Shown here in pieces: positions 33,988 to 43,199 of a stretch of 64,000 nt of DNA. The DNA comes from Pseudosulfitobacter pseudonitzschiae (GTDB taxonomy: Bacteria > Pseudomonadota > Alphaproteobacteria > Rhodobacterales > Rhodobacteraceae), in NCBI RefSeq assembly GCF_002222635.1, contig NZ_CP022415.1, forward strand, positions 2,170,001 to 2,234,000, in the 5' to 3' direction. Under the pieces are notes generated by a model that worked only from the letters and a program-made list of their open reading frames with translations, did not search any database and was not told the origin of the DNA. Within the stretch, counting starts at the first letter, position 1, and every line of letters starts with the position of its first letter. The position numbers were made by a program, and so were the translations under genes.

Positions 33988-34881
33988 TTAGTTGGACGCG
34001 ACTTGAAAGCTTTGTGGCAAGCCTGCAAATTCTTCGCGCGCTGTTGCCAGCCATGCGGCATAGGCCTCTTCCGAGACAACCTTGACGGTGATGGGCATGT
34101 AGGCGTGATTGATGCCGCACAGTTCCGAACACTGACCAAAGTAGATGCCTTCACTTTCGGCGGTGAACCACAGTTCCGCCAGACGTCCGGGCACGCCATC
34201 CTGTTTGACGCCGAATGCCGGCATCGCCCACGAGTGAATGACGTCTGCACCGGTCACCTGCATCACGATGGTTTTACCAACGGGCACAACAACGGCGTTG
34301 TCTGTGGCCAGCAGGAACTCGTCCTTGGAATAGCCAGCGTCGACCAGTTGCTGTTCAACCTCGGGGGTCATCATGTTCTGACCTCCTGTCGCCGGAGCGC
34401 CGATCATATAGCTGGAGAATTCAAACCCTTCGTCCACATAGGCATAATCCCAGTACCACTGGTAGCCGGTCACTTTGATGGTGATGTCGGCATCGGGGAT
34501 GATCTGCTGTTTGAACAGAATCGGCAGCGAGAACGCACCGATCAGCACCAGAATCACGATCGGGATGATGGTCCACGCAATTTCGATGGGCGAGTTGTGG
34601 GTAAAGCTTGCGGGTTCGGGGTGGCGGCGCGCGTTATAGCGGTAGCCAACCCACGCCAGCAGGGCGATGACAAAAAGTGAAATCGCCGTGATAATAACCA
34701 GCAGCATGCCGTCAAGCCACTGCAAATCACGCGCCAGTTCGGTCGCGGCAGGCTGAAAGCCCATCGCACCATCGCGCGGCGCGCCAATGATTTCAAGGTT
34801 GTCTTGCGCCATCGCTGGCAGTGCGGCGGTGGCGGCAAAGAGGCCGGAAACAAGGCCTTTAATCGGGAAAAGCTTGGTCAT
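33988..34881 (-). CDS. ctaC: Cytochrome c oxidase subunit II
   Basis: The 297-residue protein has a signal peptide (cleaved near PAMAQDN), two membrane helices (about residues 60-80 and 100-122) and a periplasmic cupredoxin domain with the CuA ligands in GQCSELCGINHAYM near 250. It accepts electrons from cytochrome c. The ATG at 34881 follows CAGGA. It heads the leftward assembly operon; subunit I is not in the window. The divergent tldD gene starts 173 bases to the right. Confidence 0.96.
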   Translation of the reverse strand: MTKLFPIKGLVSGLFAATAALPAMAQDNLEIIGAPRDGAMGFQPAATELARDLQWLDGMLLVIITAISLFVIALLAWVGYRYNARRHPEPASFTHNSPIEIAWTIIPIVILVLIGAFSLPILFKQQIIPDADITIKVTGYQWYWDYAYVDEGFEFSSYMIGAPATGGQNMMTPEVEQQLVDAGYSKDEFLLATDNAVVVPVGKTIVMQVTGADVIHSWAMPAFGVKQDGVPGRLAELWFTAESEGIYFGQCSELCGINHAYMPITVKVVSEEAYAAWLATAREEFAGLPQSFQVASN

Positions 34882-35054
34882 GTATCGTCCTGATCTTGTG
34901 ATCGCTGTTGGGCGCGGGGAAAGGACAAAGCACACTGCGCTTTCGCCTCCCGTTGTATTACCCGCGCTTACAATCATATTCTAACTACAAGATAAAGCCA
35001 TTCTTACCGCGTCAAAGAGACGCCCTCACAACAAAAAAGCAGGATCAACCCCCA

Positions 35055-36476
35055 ATGACCGATGCCCCATTCGCCCCGTTTGACACCCTGCTGGACCGTG
35101 ACGAAGCACTAAAGGTGCTGCGTGCGGCCACAGACGGGGCCGACGACGGCGAACTTTTTCTGGAACGCCGCCGGTCCGAGGCACTGGTGTTTGACGATGG
35201 CCGCCTGAAAACCGCCAGTTACGATGCGTCAGAGGGGTTTGGCCTGCGTGCGGTGCGCGGCGAAGTGGCCGGATACGCCCATTCTACCGAGCTTTCCGTC
35301 GCCGCGTTGAAACGCGCGTCGGACACTGCGCGTCTGGCTGTGGGCGATGGTGGCGGTACTTGGGCCGATGCACCACAAGCCACGAACACGCGTCTGTATA
35401 CAGATGAAGACCCGATTGCGGGCGCCGCATTCCCTGTCAAGCTGGACACATTGCGCGAGATCGACGCATTTGCACGTGCCTTGGATAAACGGGTGGTACA
35501 GGTTTCGGCAACGATTGCCGCCTCGTTGCAAGAGGTCGAAATTTTGCGACCCGAGGGTGGATCGGTGCGCGATATTCGCCCGATGACGCGGGTGAACGTG
35601 TCGGTGATCGTCGAACAGAACGGAAGGCGCGAATCAGGCACTGCAGGTGGTGGCGGGCGTGTGGGCCTTGATGGTTTTCTGGATCCTGCCGACTGGCAGA
35701 CCAAGGCCCGCGAGGCGCTGCGGGTGGCCGTGGTCAATCTGGACGCGGTCCCTGCCCCTGCGGGCGTTATGGACGTGGTGCTTGGCCCCGGCTGGCCCGG
35801 CATCTTGCTGCACGAAGCGATCGGGCACGGGCTTGAGGGCGATTTCAACCGCAAGGGATCATCCGCCTTTGCCGGGTTGATGGGGCAGCGCATTGCAGCC
35901 CCGGGCGTGACCGTTCTAGACGACGGTACCATTCCCGACCGGCGCGGGTCGATCACCGTGGACGACGAGGGCACGCCCAGCGCGCGCAATGTACTGATCG
36001 AGGACGGCGTTCTGGTGGGCTTTATGCAAGACCGGCAGAACGCACGGCTGATGGGCGTGGCACCCACCGGCAATGGGCGGCGCGAAAGCTATGCGCACAC
36101 GCCGATGCCACGTATGACCAACACCTATATGCTGGGCGGAAACGTGACTCCGGGCGACATCGTGACCGACCTGAAGGACGGAATCTATGCGGTTGGGTTT
36201 GGCGGTGGTCAGGTGGACATCACCAACGGCAAGTTCGTGTTTTCGTGCACCGAGGCCTATCGCGTACAAAACGGTGTGGTCGGTGCACCGGTCAAAGGCG
36301 CGACGCTGATTGGGGACGGTGCCACGGCGTTGCAACAGATCCGCGCCATCGGCAATGATCCGGCACTGGATCCGGGCATGGGCAACTGCGGCAAGGCAGG
36401 CCAGTGGGTGCCCGTGGGCGTGGGTCAGCCGACACTGCTGATCGGCGGGCTGACCGTGGGTGGCAGCGGTAGTTAA
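35055..36476 (+). CDS. tldD: TldD-family metalloprotease
   Basis: This 473-residue protein carries the TldD zinc motif HEAIGHGLEGDFNRKGSS near residue 254 and the C-terminal CxEAYxVxNG signature (SCTEAYRVQNGVVGAPVKGA near 397). With PmbA/TldE it forms a heterodimeric peptidase that trims peptides such as modified microcins and the CcdA antitoxin. The ATG at 35055 follows AGGATC; the longer open frame upstream covers the ctaC promoter region. No tldE is adjacent. Confidence 0.95.
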   Translation: MTDAPFAPFDTLLDRDEALKVLRAATDGADDGELFLERRRSEALVFDDGRLKTASYDASEGFGLRAVRGEVAGYAHSTELSVAALKRASDTARLAVGDGGGTWADAPQATNTRLYTDEDPIAGAAFPVKLDTLREIDAFARALDKRVVQVSATIAASLQEVEILRPEGGSVRDIRPMTRVNVSVIVEQNGRRESGTAGGGGRVGLDGFLDPADWQTKAREALRVAVVNLDAVPAPAGVMDVVLGPGWPGILLHEAIGHGLEGDFNRKGSSAFAGLMGQRIAAPGVTVLDDGTIPDRRGSITVDDEGTPSARNVLIEDGVLVGFMQDRQNARLMGVAPTGNGRRESYAHTPMPRMTNTYMLGGNVTPGDIVTDLKDGIYAVGFGGGQVDITNGKFVFSCTEAYRVQNGVVGAPVKGATLIGDGATALQQIRAIGNDPALDPGMGNCGKAGQWVPVGVGQPTLLIGGLTVGGSGS

Positions 36477-36565
36477 GCACGGCTGCAAAATCATTCGCGT
36501 GTTTTTGTCGAAAGATGGCTGATTCTTTCACAGGTTGTTAACCTCGAACCCACATAACGGTCTTA

Positions 36566-36675
36566 GCAACAGGCGGAGACACGGATGACTGAGCGAGGAT
36601 CATATCCTTCTTCCAATCACCCCCCACTCCCACCCACCCCGGAAGACGATTGGTTTATCCGTCTCCGCCTGTTGC
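36566..36675 (+). promoter_or_regulatory. 15-bp inverted repeat spanning the dprA translation start
   Basis: GCAACAGGCGGAGAC (36566-36580) has an exact inverse copy GTCTCCGCCTGTTGC at 36661-36675, 80 bases away inside the dprA coding region. The left arm includes GGCGGAG, the only ribosome-binding site before the dprA ATG at 36585. If the mRNA folds this way, the site would be hidden in a 15-bp stem with the start codon in the loop. The repeat is certain; the regulatory role is inferred. Confidence 0.55.
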
Positions 36676-37745
36676 GATCCCGCCGGGTTGGCATCTCGAC
36701 TTTTAACAGATTGCTGATCGAACACGGCACGGCGCAAAATGCGCTGGATGCGTTGCCGGAACTGGCACGCGCGGCTGGTGTGGAAAACTACACCCCTTGC
36801 CCCGTTGCCGTCATCGAGGCCGAGCTGAAAGCCGGCCGGACGGCCGGGGCAATACTTATCTCTCGCTCTGCGCCACAATATCCAGCGGCGCTGCGCGATC
36901 TGTCCGATGCGCCCCCGTTTTTGTGGGCCATCGGTGATTTATCGGTGTTGCAGCGCCCGATGATTTCGATTGTCGGCGCACGGAACGCATCGAGCCTTGG
37001 GACAAGGATGGCAAAATCACTGGCCCGCGATCTGGCGGCTGAGGGGTATGTGATTGTCTCCGGCCTTGCGCGGGGCATCGATGCTGCGGCGCACACAGCC
37101 ACGCTGGACACTGGCACCGTGGCCGTTCAGGCGGGCGGTGTGGATATGATGTATCCGGCAGAAAACACCGAACTGGCGCTGGCGATCCCACAGCACGGGC
37201 TGCGGCTGTCGGAACAGCCGATGGGCCTGCAACCGGTTGCGCGGCATTTCCCCCCGCGCAACCGGATCGTGTCGGGGCTGGGCCGTGCGACCATCATCGT
37301 CGAGGCCGCCGCCAAGTCAGGCAGTCTGATTACCGCACGTGATGCGCTGGATCAGGGCCGCGAGGTGCTGGCCGTGCCCGGCAGTCCAATGGATGCGCGC
37401 GCGTCTGGGTGCAATTTGCTGATCCGTGACGGTGCCACATTGATCCGCAATGCCGCAGATGTGATCGAAGCACTGACGCCGATGGTTCCGCGCGCGCCCG
37501 TCTTGCCGATGGACCTGCCCCACACACCGCCACCGCAACCGGCGCACGACCGGCGCACTTTGCGCGAAACAGCCACCCTGCACAGTCAGATCCTGAACCG
37601 TCTTGGCCCAGCCCCTGTGGCCGAAGACCAGTTGATCCGCGACATCGCCGCCACACCGTCGGATGTGGCCCCAGTTCTGCTGGAACTAGAGTTGGACGGA
37701 CAGATCGAACGGGGGGCCGGTGGTCTGCTGACCCGGCCCAATTGA
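36585..37745 (+). CDS. dprA: DNA-processing protein DprA
   Basis: The 386-residue protein has the DprA order: an N-terminal helical SAM-like part, the Rossmann DNA-binding domain with SIVGARNASSLGTRMAKSLA near residue 128 and SGLARGIDAAAHTATL near 160, then HFPPRNRIVSGLG near 225, and a C-terminal winged helix (about 325-385). DprA loads RecA on incoming single strands in transformation. The usual GCGLD motif is changed to VQAGGVDMMYP. It precedes topA, as in many alphaproteobacteria. Confidence 0.94.
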   Translation: MTERGSYPSSNHPPLPPTPEDDWFIRLRLLRSRRVGISTFNRLLIEHGTAQNALDALPELARAAGVENYTPCPVAVIEAELKAGRTAGAILISRSAPQYPAALRDLSDAPPFLWAIGDLSVLQRPMISIVGARNASSLGTRMAKSLARDLAAEGYVIVSGLARGIDAAAHTATLDTGTVAVQAGGVDMMYPAENTELALAIPQHGLRLSEQPMGLQPVARHFPPRNRIVSGLGRATIIVEAAAKSGSLITARDALDQGREVLAVPGSPMDARASGCNLLIRDGATLIRNAADVIEALTPMVPRAPVLPMDLPHTPPPQPAHDRRTLRETATLHSQILNRLGPAPVAEDQLIRDIAATPSDVAPVLLELELDGQIERGAGGLLTRPN

Positions 37746-37777
37746 GACCCGTCAAACGGCCCCCAAGCGATGGCATG

Positions 37778-37807
37778 TTGACATTCAATGCTTGCACCCC
37801 ACATCTA
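37778..37807 (+). promoter_or_regulatory. Possible topA promoter
   Basis: TTGACA at 37778-37783 is followed after 18 bases by CATCTA (37802-37807), about 50 bases before the topA ATG. The -35 is perfect; the -10 is weak, which is common for GC-rich alphaproteobacteria. Confidence 0.35.
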
Positions 37808-37855
37808 GCGCCGCCATAGACGCCCAAGTTTTACTGTCCCCGAGGTGCATCATAC

Positions 37856-40525
37856 ATGCCAGTCGTCGTCGTCGAATCTCCGGCCAAGGCCAAGACAATT
37901 AACAAATATTTGGGTGACAACTACACCGTTCTTGCCTCTTACGGCCACGTGAGGGATTTGCCTCCAAAAGACGGATCCGTCGACACCGAGCACGATTTCG
38001 AGATGCTTTGGGAGATTGGCAGCGACAGTAAAAAGCATGTCAAAGCCATCGCCGACGCCCTAAAAAACGACAACGAGTTGATCCTTGCAACTGACCCCGA
38101 TCGCGAAGGCGAGGCGATCAGCTGGCACCTGCAAGAGGCGCTGACCAAACGCAAGTCGATCACCAAAAGCACGCCGGTTTCGCGTGTGGTGTTCAACGCG
38201 ATCACCAAAACCGCCGTTACCGAGGCGATGAAAAACCCCCGTCAGGTCGATATGCCGCTGGTCGAAGCCTATCTGGCCCGCCGCGCGCTGGACTATCTGG
38301 TGGGCTTTAACCTGTCGCCGGTGCTGTGGCGCAAACTGCCCGGTGCGAAATCAGCGGGGCGCGTGCAATCGGTCTGCCTGCGTCTGATCACCGAACGCGA
38401 GATGGAGATTGAAGCATTCCGCGCCCGCGAATATTGGACAGTCAAGGCGCTGCTGGCCACACCGCGCGGGCAGGAATTCGAAGCGCGGCTGACCACATTG
38501 GCCGGCAAAAAACTGGAACGGTACGACCTTGAGAACGGCACACAGGCCGAGATGGCCGTTCAGGCCATTTCCAGCCGTGATCTGAAGGTGCAATCGGTCG
38601 AGGCCAAGCCCGCCAACCGCAACCCGTCGGCCCCGTTCATGACATCGACTCTGCAACAGGAAGCCAGCCGCAAATTTGGCATGGGCGCACGCCAGACCAT
38701 GAGTGCGGCGCAGCGTTTATATGAAGCTGGTTATATTACCTATATGCGGACCGACGGCATCGACATGGCCCCCGAAGCTGTGCAGATGGCCCGCGATGCG
38801 ATCAAGGACCGCTATGGCGCCGAATACGTTCCCGGCACTCCGCGTGTATACAAGAACAAAGCGAAAAATGCGCAAGAAGCGCACGAATGTATCCGCCCGA
38901 CCGAGATGACGCAGGACGTCGACGCGCTGAAAATCAGCGATGGCGACCAACGCAAACTGTATGATCTGATCTGGAAACGCACGTTGGCCTGCCAGATGGA
39001 AAGCGCGCGACTGGAGCGTACAACCGTGGATGTGGGCAGTCAGGATGGTCAGGTTATGCTGCGGGCCACCGGTCAGGTCGTGCTGTTTGACGGTTTCCTC
39101 AAGGTTTATGAAGAAGGCCGCGACGACGATGTGACGGATGATGACGACAAGCGTCTGCCGCAGATCGGCGAGGGCGACAAGATGGACAAACGTGCCGTTA
39201 CACCCGAGCAACATTTTACCCAGCCCCCGCCCCGCTACACCGAGGCGACGCTGGTCAAACGCATGGAAGAACTGGGGATCGGTCGCCCCTCGACCTATGC
39301 CAGCATCGTCACCACGATTCAGGACCGCGAATATGTCCGCAAGGACAAGAACCGGCTGATCCCCGAGGACAAGGGGCGGCTGGTGATTGCGTTTCTTGAA
39401 AACTATTTCCGCAAATATGTGGGTTACGATTTCACCGCATCGCTGGAAGAAGAGTTGGACGATGTCAGCGCAGGTGACCGTGATTACAAATCCGTACTTG
39501 CGACATTCTGGCGTGATTTCTCGGCGGCGGTCGCCGAAACATCCGATCTTCGGATCACCGAGGTTTTGGAAAAGATCAACGAAGTGCTGGAGCCGCACCT
39601 GTTCCCGCCGACCGAAGACGGCACCGATCCGCGTCTGTGCCCCAACTGCGGCAATGGCCGCCTGTCGATGCGCACAGCGCGTTCGGGCGGCGCATTCATC
39701 GGCTGTTCGAACTATCCCGAATGCCGCTATACCCGCGCCTTTGGTCCTCCGGGCGCCGAGGACACGGGCGGTATCCCCCCCGAGGGTAAGATTCTGGGCG
39801 AGGATCAGGGCGACAAAATCTATGTGTTCAAGGGTCGCTTTGGCCCCTACGTGCAGCGTGGAGAGGTGACGGACGACAACAAGAAACCGCCGCGCCAGTC
39901 GATCCCCAAGGATTGGCCGCCAGCCGATGTCGATCTGGCTCAGGCGCTGCAATTGCTGTCGCTGCCCCGTCTGGTCGGCGCCCACCCCGAGGATGGCGTC
40001 AGCGTCTGGGCCAACATCGGACGATACGGCCCGTATCTGAAACACGCCGAAAGCACGTCGGAACGCGGCGGCACCAACGCCAATCTTGAAGGGATCGACG
40101 AGGTCTGGACCGTGGGCATGAACCGCGCGGTGCAGTTGCTGGCCGAAAAGTTCGCCTCGCGCGGGGGGCGCGGTGCTGCAGCCAAGCCTATCCGCGAGTT
40201 GGGTGAGCACCCCGATCAGGGCGGCCCCGTGAACATCATGAAGGGCAAGTATGGCCCTTATGTGAAGTGGGAAAAGGTCAACGCCACAATCCCCAAAGAG
40301 GTCGAACCCGAAGACCTGACGATGGGCGCCGCTGTTTTGCTGATCGAGGAAAAGCTGGCAAAATCTCCGACCAAGCGTAAAGCCGCGCCAAAGAAAAAAG
40401 CCGCAACGAAAAAACCCGCTGCCAAAAAGCCAGCCGCGAAAACGGCTGCTGCCAAGAAACCGGCGGCAAGCAAGGCAGCCGCCAAAAAACCGGCAGCCAA
40501 GACGGCTGGCAAAGACGAAAGCTGA
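37856..40525 (+). CDS. topA: DNA topoisomerase I
   Basis: The 889-residue type IA topoisomerase relaxes negative supercoils. It has the TOPRIM domain (VVVESPAKAKTINKYLGDNY at the start, TDPDREGEAISWHL near 80), the catalytic Tyr in YITYMRTDG near 297, one four-Cys zinc knuckle (CPNCGNGRLS to GCSNYPEC near 600-622) and topoisomerase C-terminal repeats (GRFGPYVQRG, GRYGPYLKHA, GKYGPYVKWE). The last 45 residues are Lys/Ala/Pro repeats of the AAKKPAAK type, like histone H1 tails, common in this group. Confidence 0.97.
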   Translation: MPVVVVESPAKAKTINKYLGDNYTVLASYGHVRDLPPKDGSVDTEHDFEMLWEIGSDSKKHVKAIADALKNDNELILATDPDREGEAISWHLQEALTKRKSITKSTPVSRVVFNAITKTAVTEAMKNPRQVDMPLVEAYLARRALDYLVGFNLSPVLWRKLPGAKSAGRVQSVCLRLITEREMEIEAFRAREYWTVKALLATPRGQEFEARLTTLAGKKLERYDLENGTQAEMAVQAISSRDLKVQSVEAKPANRNPSAPFMTSTLQQEASRKFGMGARQTMSAAQRLYEAGYITYMRTDGIDMAPEAVQMARDAIKDRYGAEYVPGTPRVYKNKAKNAQEAHECIRPTEMTQDVDALKISDGDQRKLYDLIWKRTLACQMESARLERTTVDVGSQDGQVMLRATGQVVLFDGFLKVYEEGRDDDVTDDDDKRLPQIGEGDKMDKRAVTPEQHFTQPPPRYTEATLVKRMEELGIGRPSTYASIVTTIQDREYVRKDKNRLIPEDKGRLVIAFLENYFRKYVGYDFTASLEEELDDVSAGDRDYKSVLATFWRDFSAAVAETSDLRITEVLEKINEVLEPHLFPPTEDGTDPRLCPNCGNGRLSMRTARSGGAFIGCSNYPECRYTRAFGPPGAEDTGGIPPEGKILGEDQGDKIYVFKGRFGPYVQRGEVTDDNKKPPRQSIPKDWPPADVDLAQALQLLSLPRLVGAHPEDGVSVWANIGRYGPYLKHAESTSERGGTNANLEGIDEVWTVGMNRAVQLLAEKFASRGGRGAAAKPIRELGEHPDQGGPVNIMKGKYGPYVKWEKVNATIPKEVEPEDLTMGAAVLLIEEKLAKSPTKRKAAPKKKAATKKPAAKKPAAKTAAAKKPAASKAAAKKPAAKTAGKDES

Positions 40526-40536
40526 GTATTTCCGGC

Positions 40537-40562
40537 CACCGGTGCGCAAAATGCGCCCGGTG
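40537..40562 (+). terminator. Hairpin after topA
   Basis: CACCGG-T-GCGC (40537-40547) pairs with GCGC-CCGGTG (40553-40562) around an AAAAT loop, with one bulged T. No T-run follows, so termination may be Rho-dependent or partial. Confidence 0.5.
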
Positions 40563-40596
40563 CCGGCTGGCCCTTAGTGCGATCTGACGGGTCATG

Positions 40597-40620
40597 TTGA
40601 CACCAAGGCGACCTAAGGTC
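40597..40620 (+). promoter_or_regulatory. Possible scoAB promoter and operator
   Basis: TTGACA (40597-40602) lies 53 bases before the scoA start, followed by the 11-base palindrome GACCTAAGGTC (40610-40620). The palindrome is a plausible operator; no obvious -10 hexamer is visible at the right distance. Confidence 0.3.
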
Positions 40621-40654
40621 AGAAGTCTGGGGACACTGACACAAGGGGATATTC

Positions 40655-41359
40655 ATGAAAAAAGTCTATGGCTCGGCCGCCGAGGCGCTGGAAGGCGTTC
40701 TTTCGGATGGCATGTTGATCGCGGCAGGGGGTTTTGGCCTCTGCGGCATCCCCGAACTGCTGTTGCAGGCCATCAAAGAGGCCGGCACCAAGGATCTGAC
40801 CTTTGCGTCCAACAACGCGGGTGTCGATGATTTCGGTATCGGCATTCTGCTGCAAACCAAGCAGGTCAAAAAAATGATCTCGTCCTACGTCGGCGAGAAC
40901 AAAGAATTCATGCGCCAGTATTTGGGCGGCGAGCTTGAGCTGGAGTTCAACCCGCAAGGCACGCTGGCCGAACGGATGCGCGCTGGCGGTTCGGGCATCC
41001 CCGGTTTCTATACGAAAACCGGCGTCGGCACCCAGATTGCCGAAGGCAAGGAAGTGAAGAACTTCGACGGAGAGGATTACATTCTGGAACGCGGCATCGT
41101 CGCGGACCTGTCGATCGTGAAGGCGTGGAAGGCCGACGACACCGGAAACCTTGTGTTCCGCAAGACTGCGCGCAACTTCAACCCGCCTGCCGCCATGTGT
41201 GGCAAGGTCTGCATCGCGGAGGTTGAGGAGATCGTACCACGCGGGTCGCTGGACCCTGATACGATCCACCTGCCCGGCATCTATGTGCATCGCCTTATTC
41301 AGGGCGACCACGAAAAGCGCATCGAACAACGCACGACACGCCCGCAGGAGGAAAAGTAA
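40655..41359 (+). CDS. scoA: 3-oxoacid CoA-transferase subunit A
   Basis: The 234-residue alpha subunit of succinyl-CoA:3-ketoacid CoA-transferase has the family CoA-binding pattern GGFGLCGIPE near residue 25 and SSYVGENKEFMRQYLGGELE near 75. With ScoB it activates acetoacetate using succinyl-CoA, linking ketone bodies or poly-hydroxybutyrate breakdown to central metabolism. The ATG follows AAGGGG. The stop overlaps the scoB start (TAATG). Confidence 0.95.
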   Translation: MKKVYGSAAEALEGVLSDGMLIAAGGFGLCGIPELLLQAIKEAGTKDLTFASNNAGVDDFGIGILLQTKQVKKMISSYVGENKEFMRQYLGGELELEFNPQGTLAERMRAGGSGIPGFYTKTGVGTQIAEGKEVKNFDGEDYILERGIVADLSIVKAWKADDTGNLVFRKTARNFNPPAAMCGKVCIAEVEEIVPRGSLDPDTIHLPGIYVHRLIQGDHEKRIEQRTTRPQEEK

Positions 41360-41982
41360 TGCCTTGGGATCGTAACCAGATGGCCGCACGCGCGGCACAA
41401 GAGCTTGAAGACGGCATGTACGTGAACCTTGGCATCGGCATTCCGACGCTGGTGGCCAACTATGTCGGCGACAAGGACATCACCCTGCAATCGGAAAACG
41501 GGATGCTGGGCATGGGCCCCTTCCCGTTCGAGGGCGAAGAAGACGCCGACCTGATCAACGCGGGCAAGCAGACCATCACCGAACTGTCTCGCACGGCCTA
41601 TTTCGACAGCGCGACGTCGTTCGGCATGATCCGTGGTGGCAAGATTGCTGCGGCGATTCTGGGCGCAATGGAGGTGGCCGAAAACGGCGATCTGGCGAAC
41701 TGGATGATCCCGGGCAAGCTGGTCAAGGGCATGGGCGGTGCGATGGATCTGGTTGCAGGTGTGGGCCGTGTGATCGTGGTAATGGACCACCAGAACAAGG
41801 CGGGCGAGTCTAAGGTACTGAAGGCTTGCACCCTGCCGCTGACCGGCAAATCTGTGGTTGATCGCATCATCACCAACCTTGGCGTGCTGGACGTGGTCGA
41901 GGGTGGTCTGAAAATCGTTGAATGCGCCGAGGGTGTCACCGAGGACGAATTGCGCGCAGCGACCGAAGCCACGATCGTCTGA
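41359..41982 (+). CDS. scoB: 3-oxoacid CoA-transferase subunit B
   Basis: This 207-residue beta subunit has VNLGIGIPTLVANYV near residue 22 and the catalytic Glu in LQSENGMLGMGPFP near 47, which forms the enzyme-CoA thioester. GGAMDLVAG near 126 is also typical. It is translationally coupled to scoA and followed by a bidirectional terminator before the convergent lytic transglycosylase gene. Confidence 0.95.
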   Translation: MPWDRNQMAARAAQELEDGMYVNLGIGIPTLVANYVGDKDITLQSENGMLGMGPFPFEGEEDADLINAGKQTITELSRTAYFDSATSFGMIRGGKIAAAILGAMEVAENGDLANWMIPGKLVKGMGGAMDLVAGVGRVIVVMDHQNKAGESKVLKACTLPLTGKSVVDRIITNLGVLDVVEGGLKIVECAEGVTEDELRAATEATIV

Positions 41983-42003
41983 ACGGGCATTGAATAGTAC
42001 CGT

Positions 42004-42027
42004 AAAGGGGGCCGCTGGGCCCCTTTT
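42004..42027. terminator. Bidirectional terminator between scoB and the transglycosylase gene
   Basis: AAAGGGG (42004-42010) pairs with CCCCTTT (42020-42026), with further CC/GG pairs inside. Flanking A and T runs suit termination from either direction of this convergent pair. Confidence 0.7.
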
Positions 42028-42037
42028 GCATGCCTGT

Positions 42038-42832
42038 CTAGTTCATTGCGGCAAAAACACAGCCGTCGCTGATCAACTGCGGTGGCGTCAGGCACAGGCC
42101 ACGGGCCACCTGAAAGGCCGCCAGCACCTTGGGCACGTAGTCACGTGTCTCGGCAAATGGTGGAACACCTGCGTGGGCCTGCACCGATCCTTCGCCCGCG
42201 TTATATCCCGCCAACACCAAAATCGGATCGTGGTCAAATTTCCCCATCAACCAGTCCAGATATTGCACGCCACCACGAATGTTGTCGGCGGCAACCAGAC
42301 TGTCGGCCACACCGAAACGGGCGGCGGTGTCGGGCATCAGTTGCATCAAACCTTGGGCGCCGGCGCGGCTGACGGCATCTGTCTTGCCGGCACTTTCCAC
42401 TGTCATCACCGCCAGCACCAGTGCGGGCGACACCCGTGTACCGATGGTTGATTTCAGGATTTCGACCCCTTGCACCTGCGCAATCCCCTGCATCTGCTGC
42501 AAACGGGGGGCCACCACAGCGCCCGCACTGATCGCAGCCATCGCCTCATCCAGCCGCCCCGGCCCCGCCTGCGCCAGATCGGGCGAAACTTTATCCCAAA
42601 ACCAACCGTAAGCGCCAGTTGTCGCACCGTTTACTTTGGGCGTCGCGGTTGGTTTTGGGGCGGGCACCCCCACTTCTGTCGGGTCGATCTGGATCGTGAT
42701 CCTCTTTTTTACACCCGCCTTAGGCGGTTTGACGCGCTTTGCCTGAAAATCCGGAAAGGGCGCGGGGGTCTCGGACCAAGCAGGCGCGCAGGCCAAAGCG
42801 GCCCCCAACAAGGAAATCACAAAAATTCGCAT
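42038..42832 (-). CDS. Lytic transglycosylase domain protein
   Basis: The 264-residue protein has a signal peptide (MRIFVISLLGAALACAPAWS), a Pro/Lys-rich linker (to about residue 70) and a C-terminal SLT domain: VESAGKTDAVSRAGAQGLMQ near 142 with the catalytic Glu, LMPDTAARFGV, and AGYNAGEGSVQAH near 208. It cleaves peptidoglycan glycan strands in the periplasm. Facing away from the adjacent Tad pilus genes, it might help the pilus cross the wall, but that is only positional. Confidence 0.9.
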   Translation of the reverse strand: MRIFVISLLGAALACAPAWSETPAPFPDFQAKRVKPPKAGVKKRITIQIDPTEVGVPAPKPTATPKVNGATTGAYGWFWDKVSPDLAQAGPGRLDEAMAAISAGAVVAPRLQQMQGIAQVQGVEILKSTIGTRVSPALVLAVMTVESAGKTDAVSRAGAQGLMQLMPDTAARFGVADSLVAADNIRGGVQYLDWLMGKFDHDPILVLAGYNAGEGSVQAHAGVPPFAETRDYVPKVLAAFQVARGLCLTPPQLISDGCVFAAMN

Positions 42833-43199
42833 ATCAGGACCTGCTCTGTGCCCGTGAATGTTTTTTTATTACACTTAGCATCGCAGAAAACGCTGCTTCA
42901 AACCAGAAAATCAGCCGCCAATCATGGCCAAACCGCCACAATCTGTTTGATTTTCATCACGTTTGTTGCGCCCTCAAGCTAATTTTTGGAAGATATTGCA
43001 TTTATTTCAGCATCTTAAAAGATTATCTCGAATCCTCTCTTGAAAGCTTTTTCTTTTCAATGTCCCGCCAAATTCATGCCCTAATCAGGCGTCTATATAA
43101 CGTCATACCAAGTCGAACACGGGCCAGAGTGAGAGTGCGGCCACCTCAGTGCAGACAAGGTCGAACATAAACAAACTGATCCTTTGGAGGGACATTACG
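42833..43199 (+). promoter_or_regulatory. Intergenic region with the flp1 leader and promoter
   Basis: No gene is seen here. The left part (42860-43050) is comparatively AT-rich and should hold the transglycosylase promoter. From about 43052 the sequence matches the region before the second pilin gene, including TCTATATAAC (43090-43099), a candidate -10, and CATACCAAGTCG. The roughly 100-base stretch between it and the GGAGG of flp1 is conserved in both copies, suggesting a functional leader. Confidence 0.5.

Noticed and set aside
40380-40520. Tandem Lys/Ala/Pro codon repeats at the topA 3' end as a repeat array or recombination scar
   Set aside because: Such H1-like tails are common in alphaproteobacterial topoisomerase I, and the frame is kept to a normal stop.
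38717-40549. A 610-codon open frame opposite topA
   Set aside because: topA matches its family along the whole length with all catalytic motifs. The antisense product has low-complexity Arg/His/Val composition and no ribosome-binding site.
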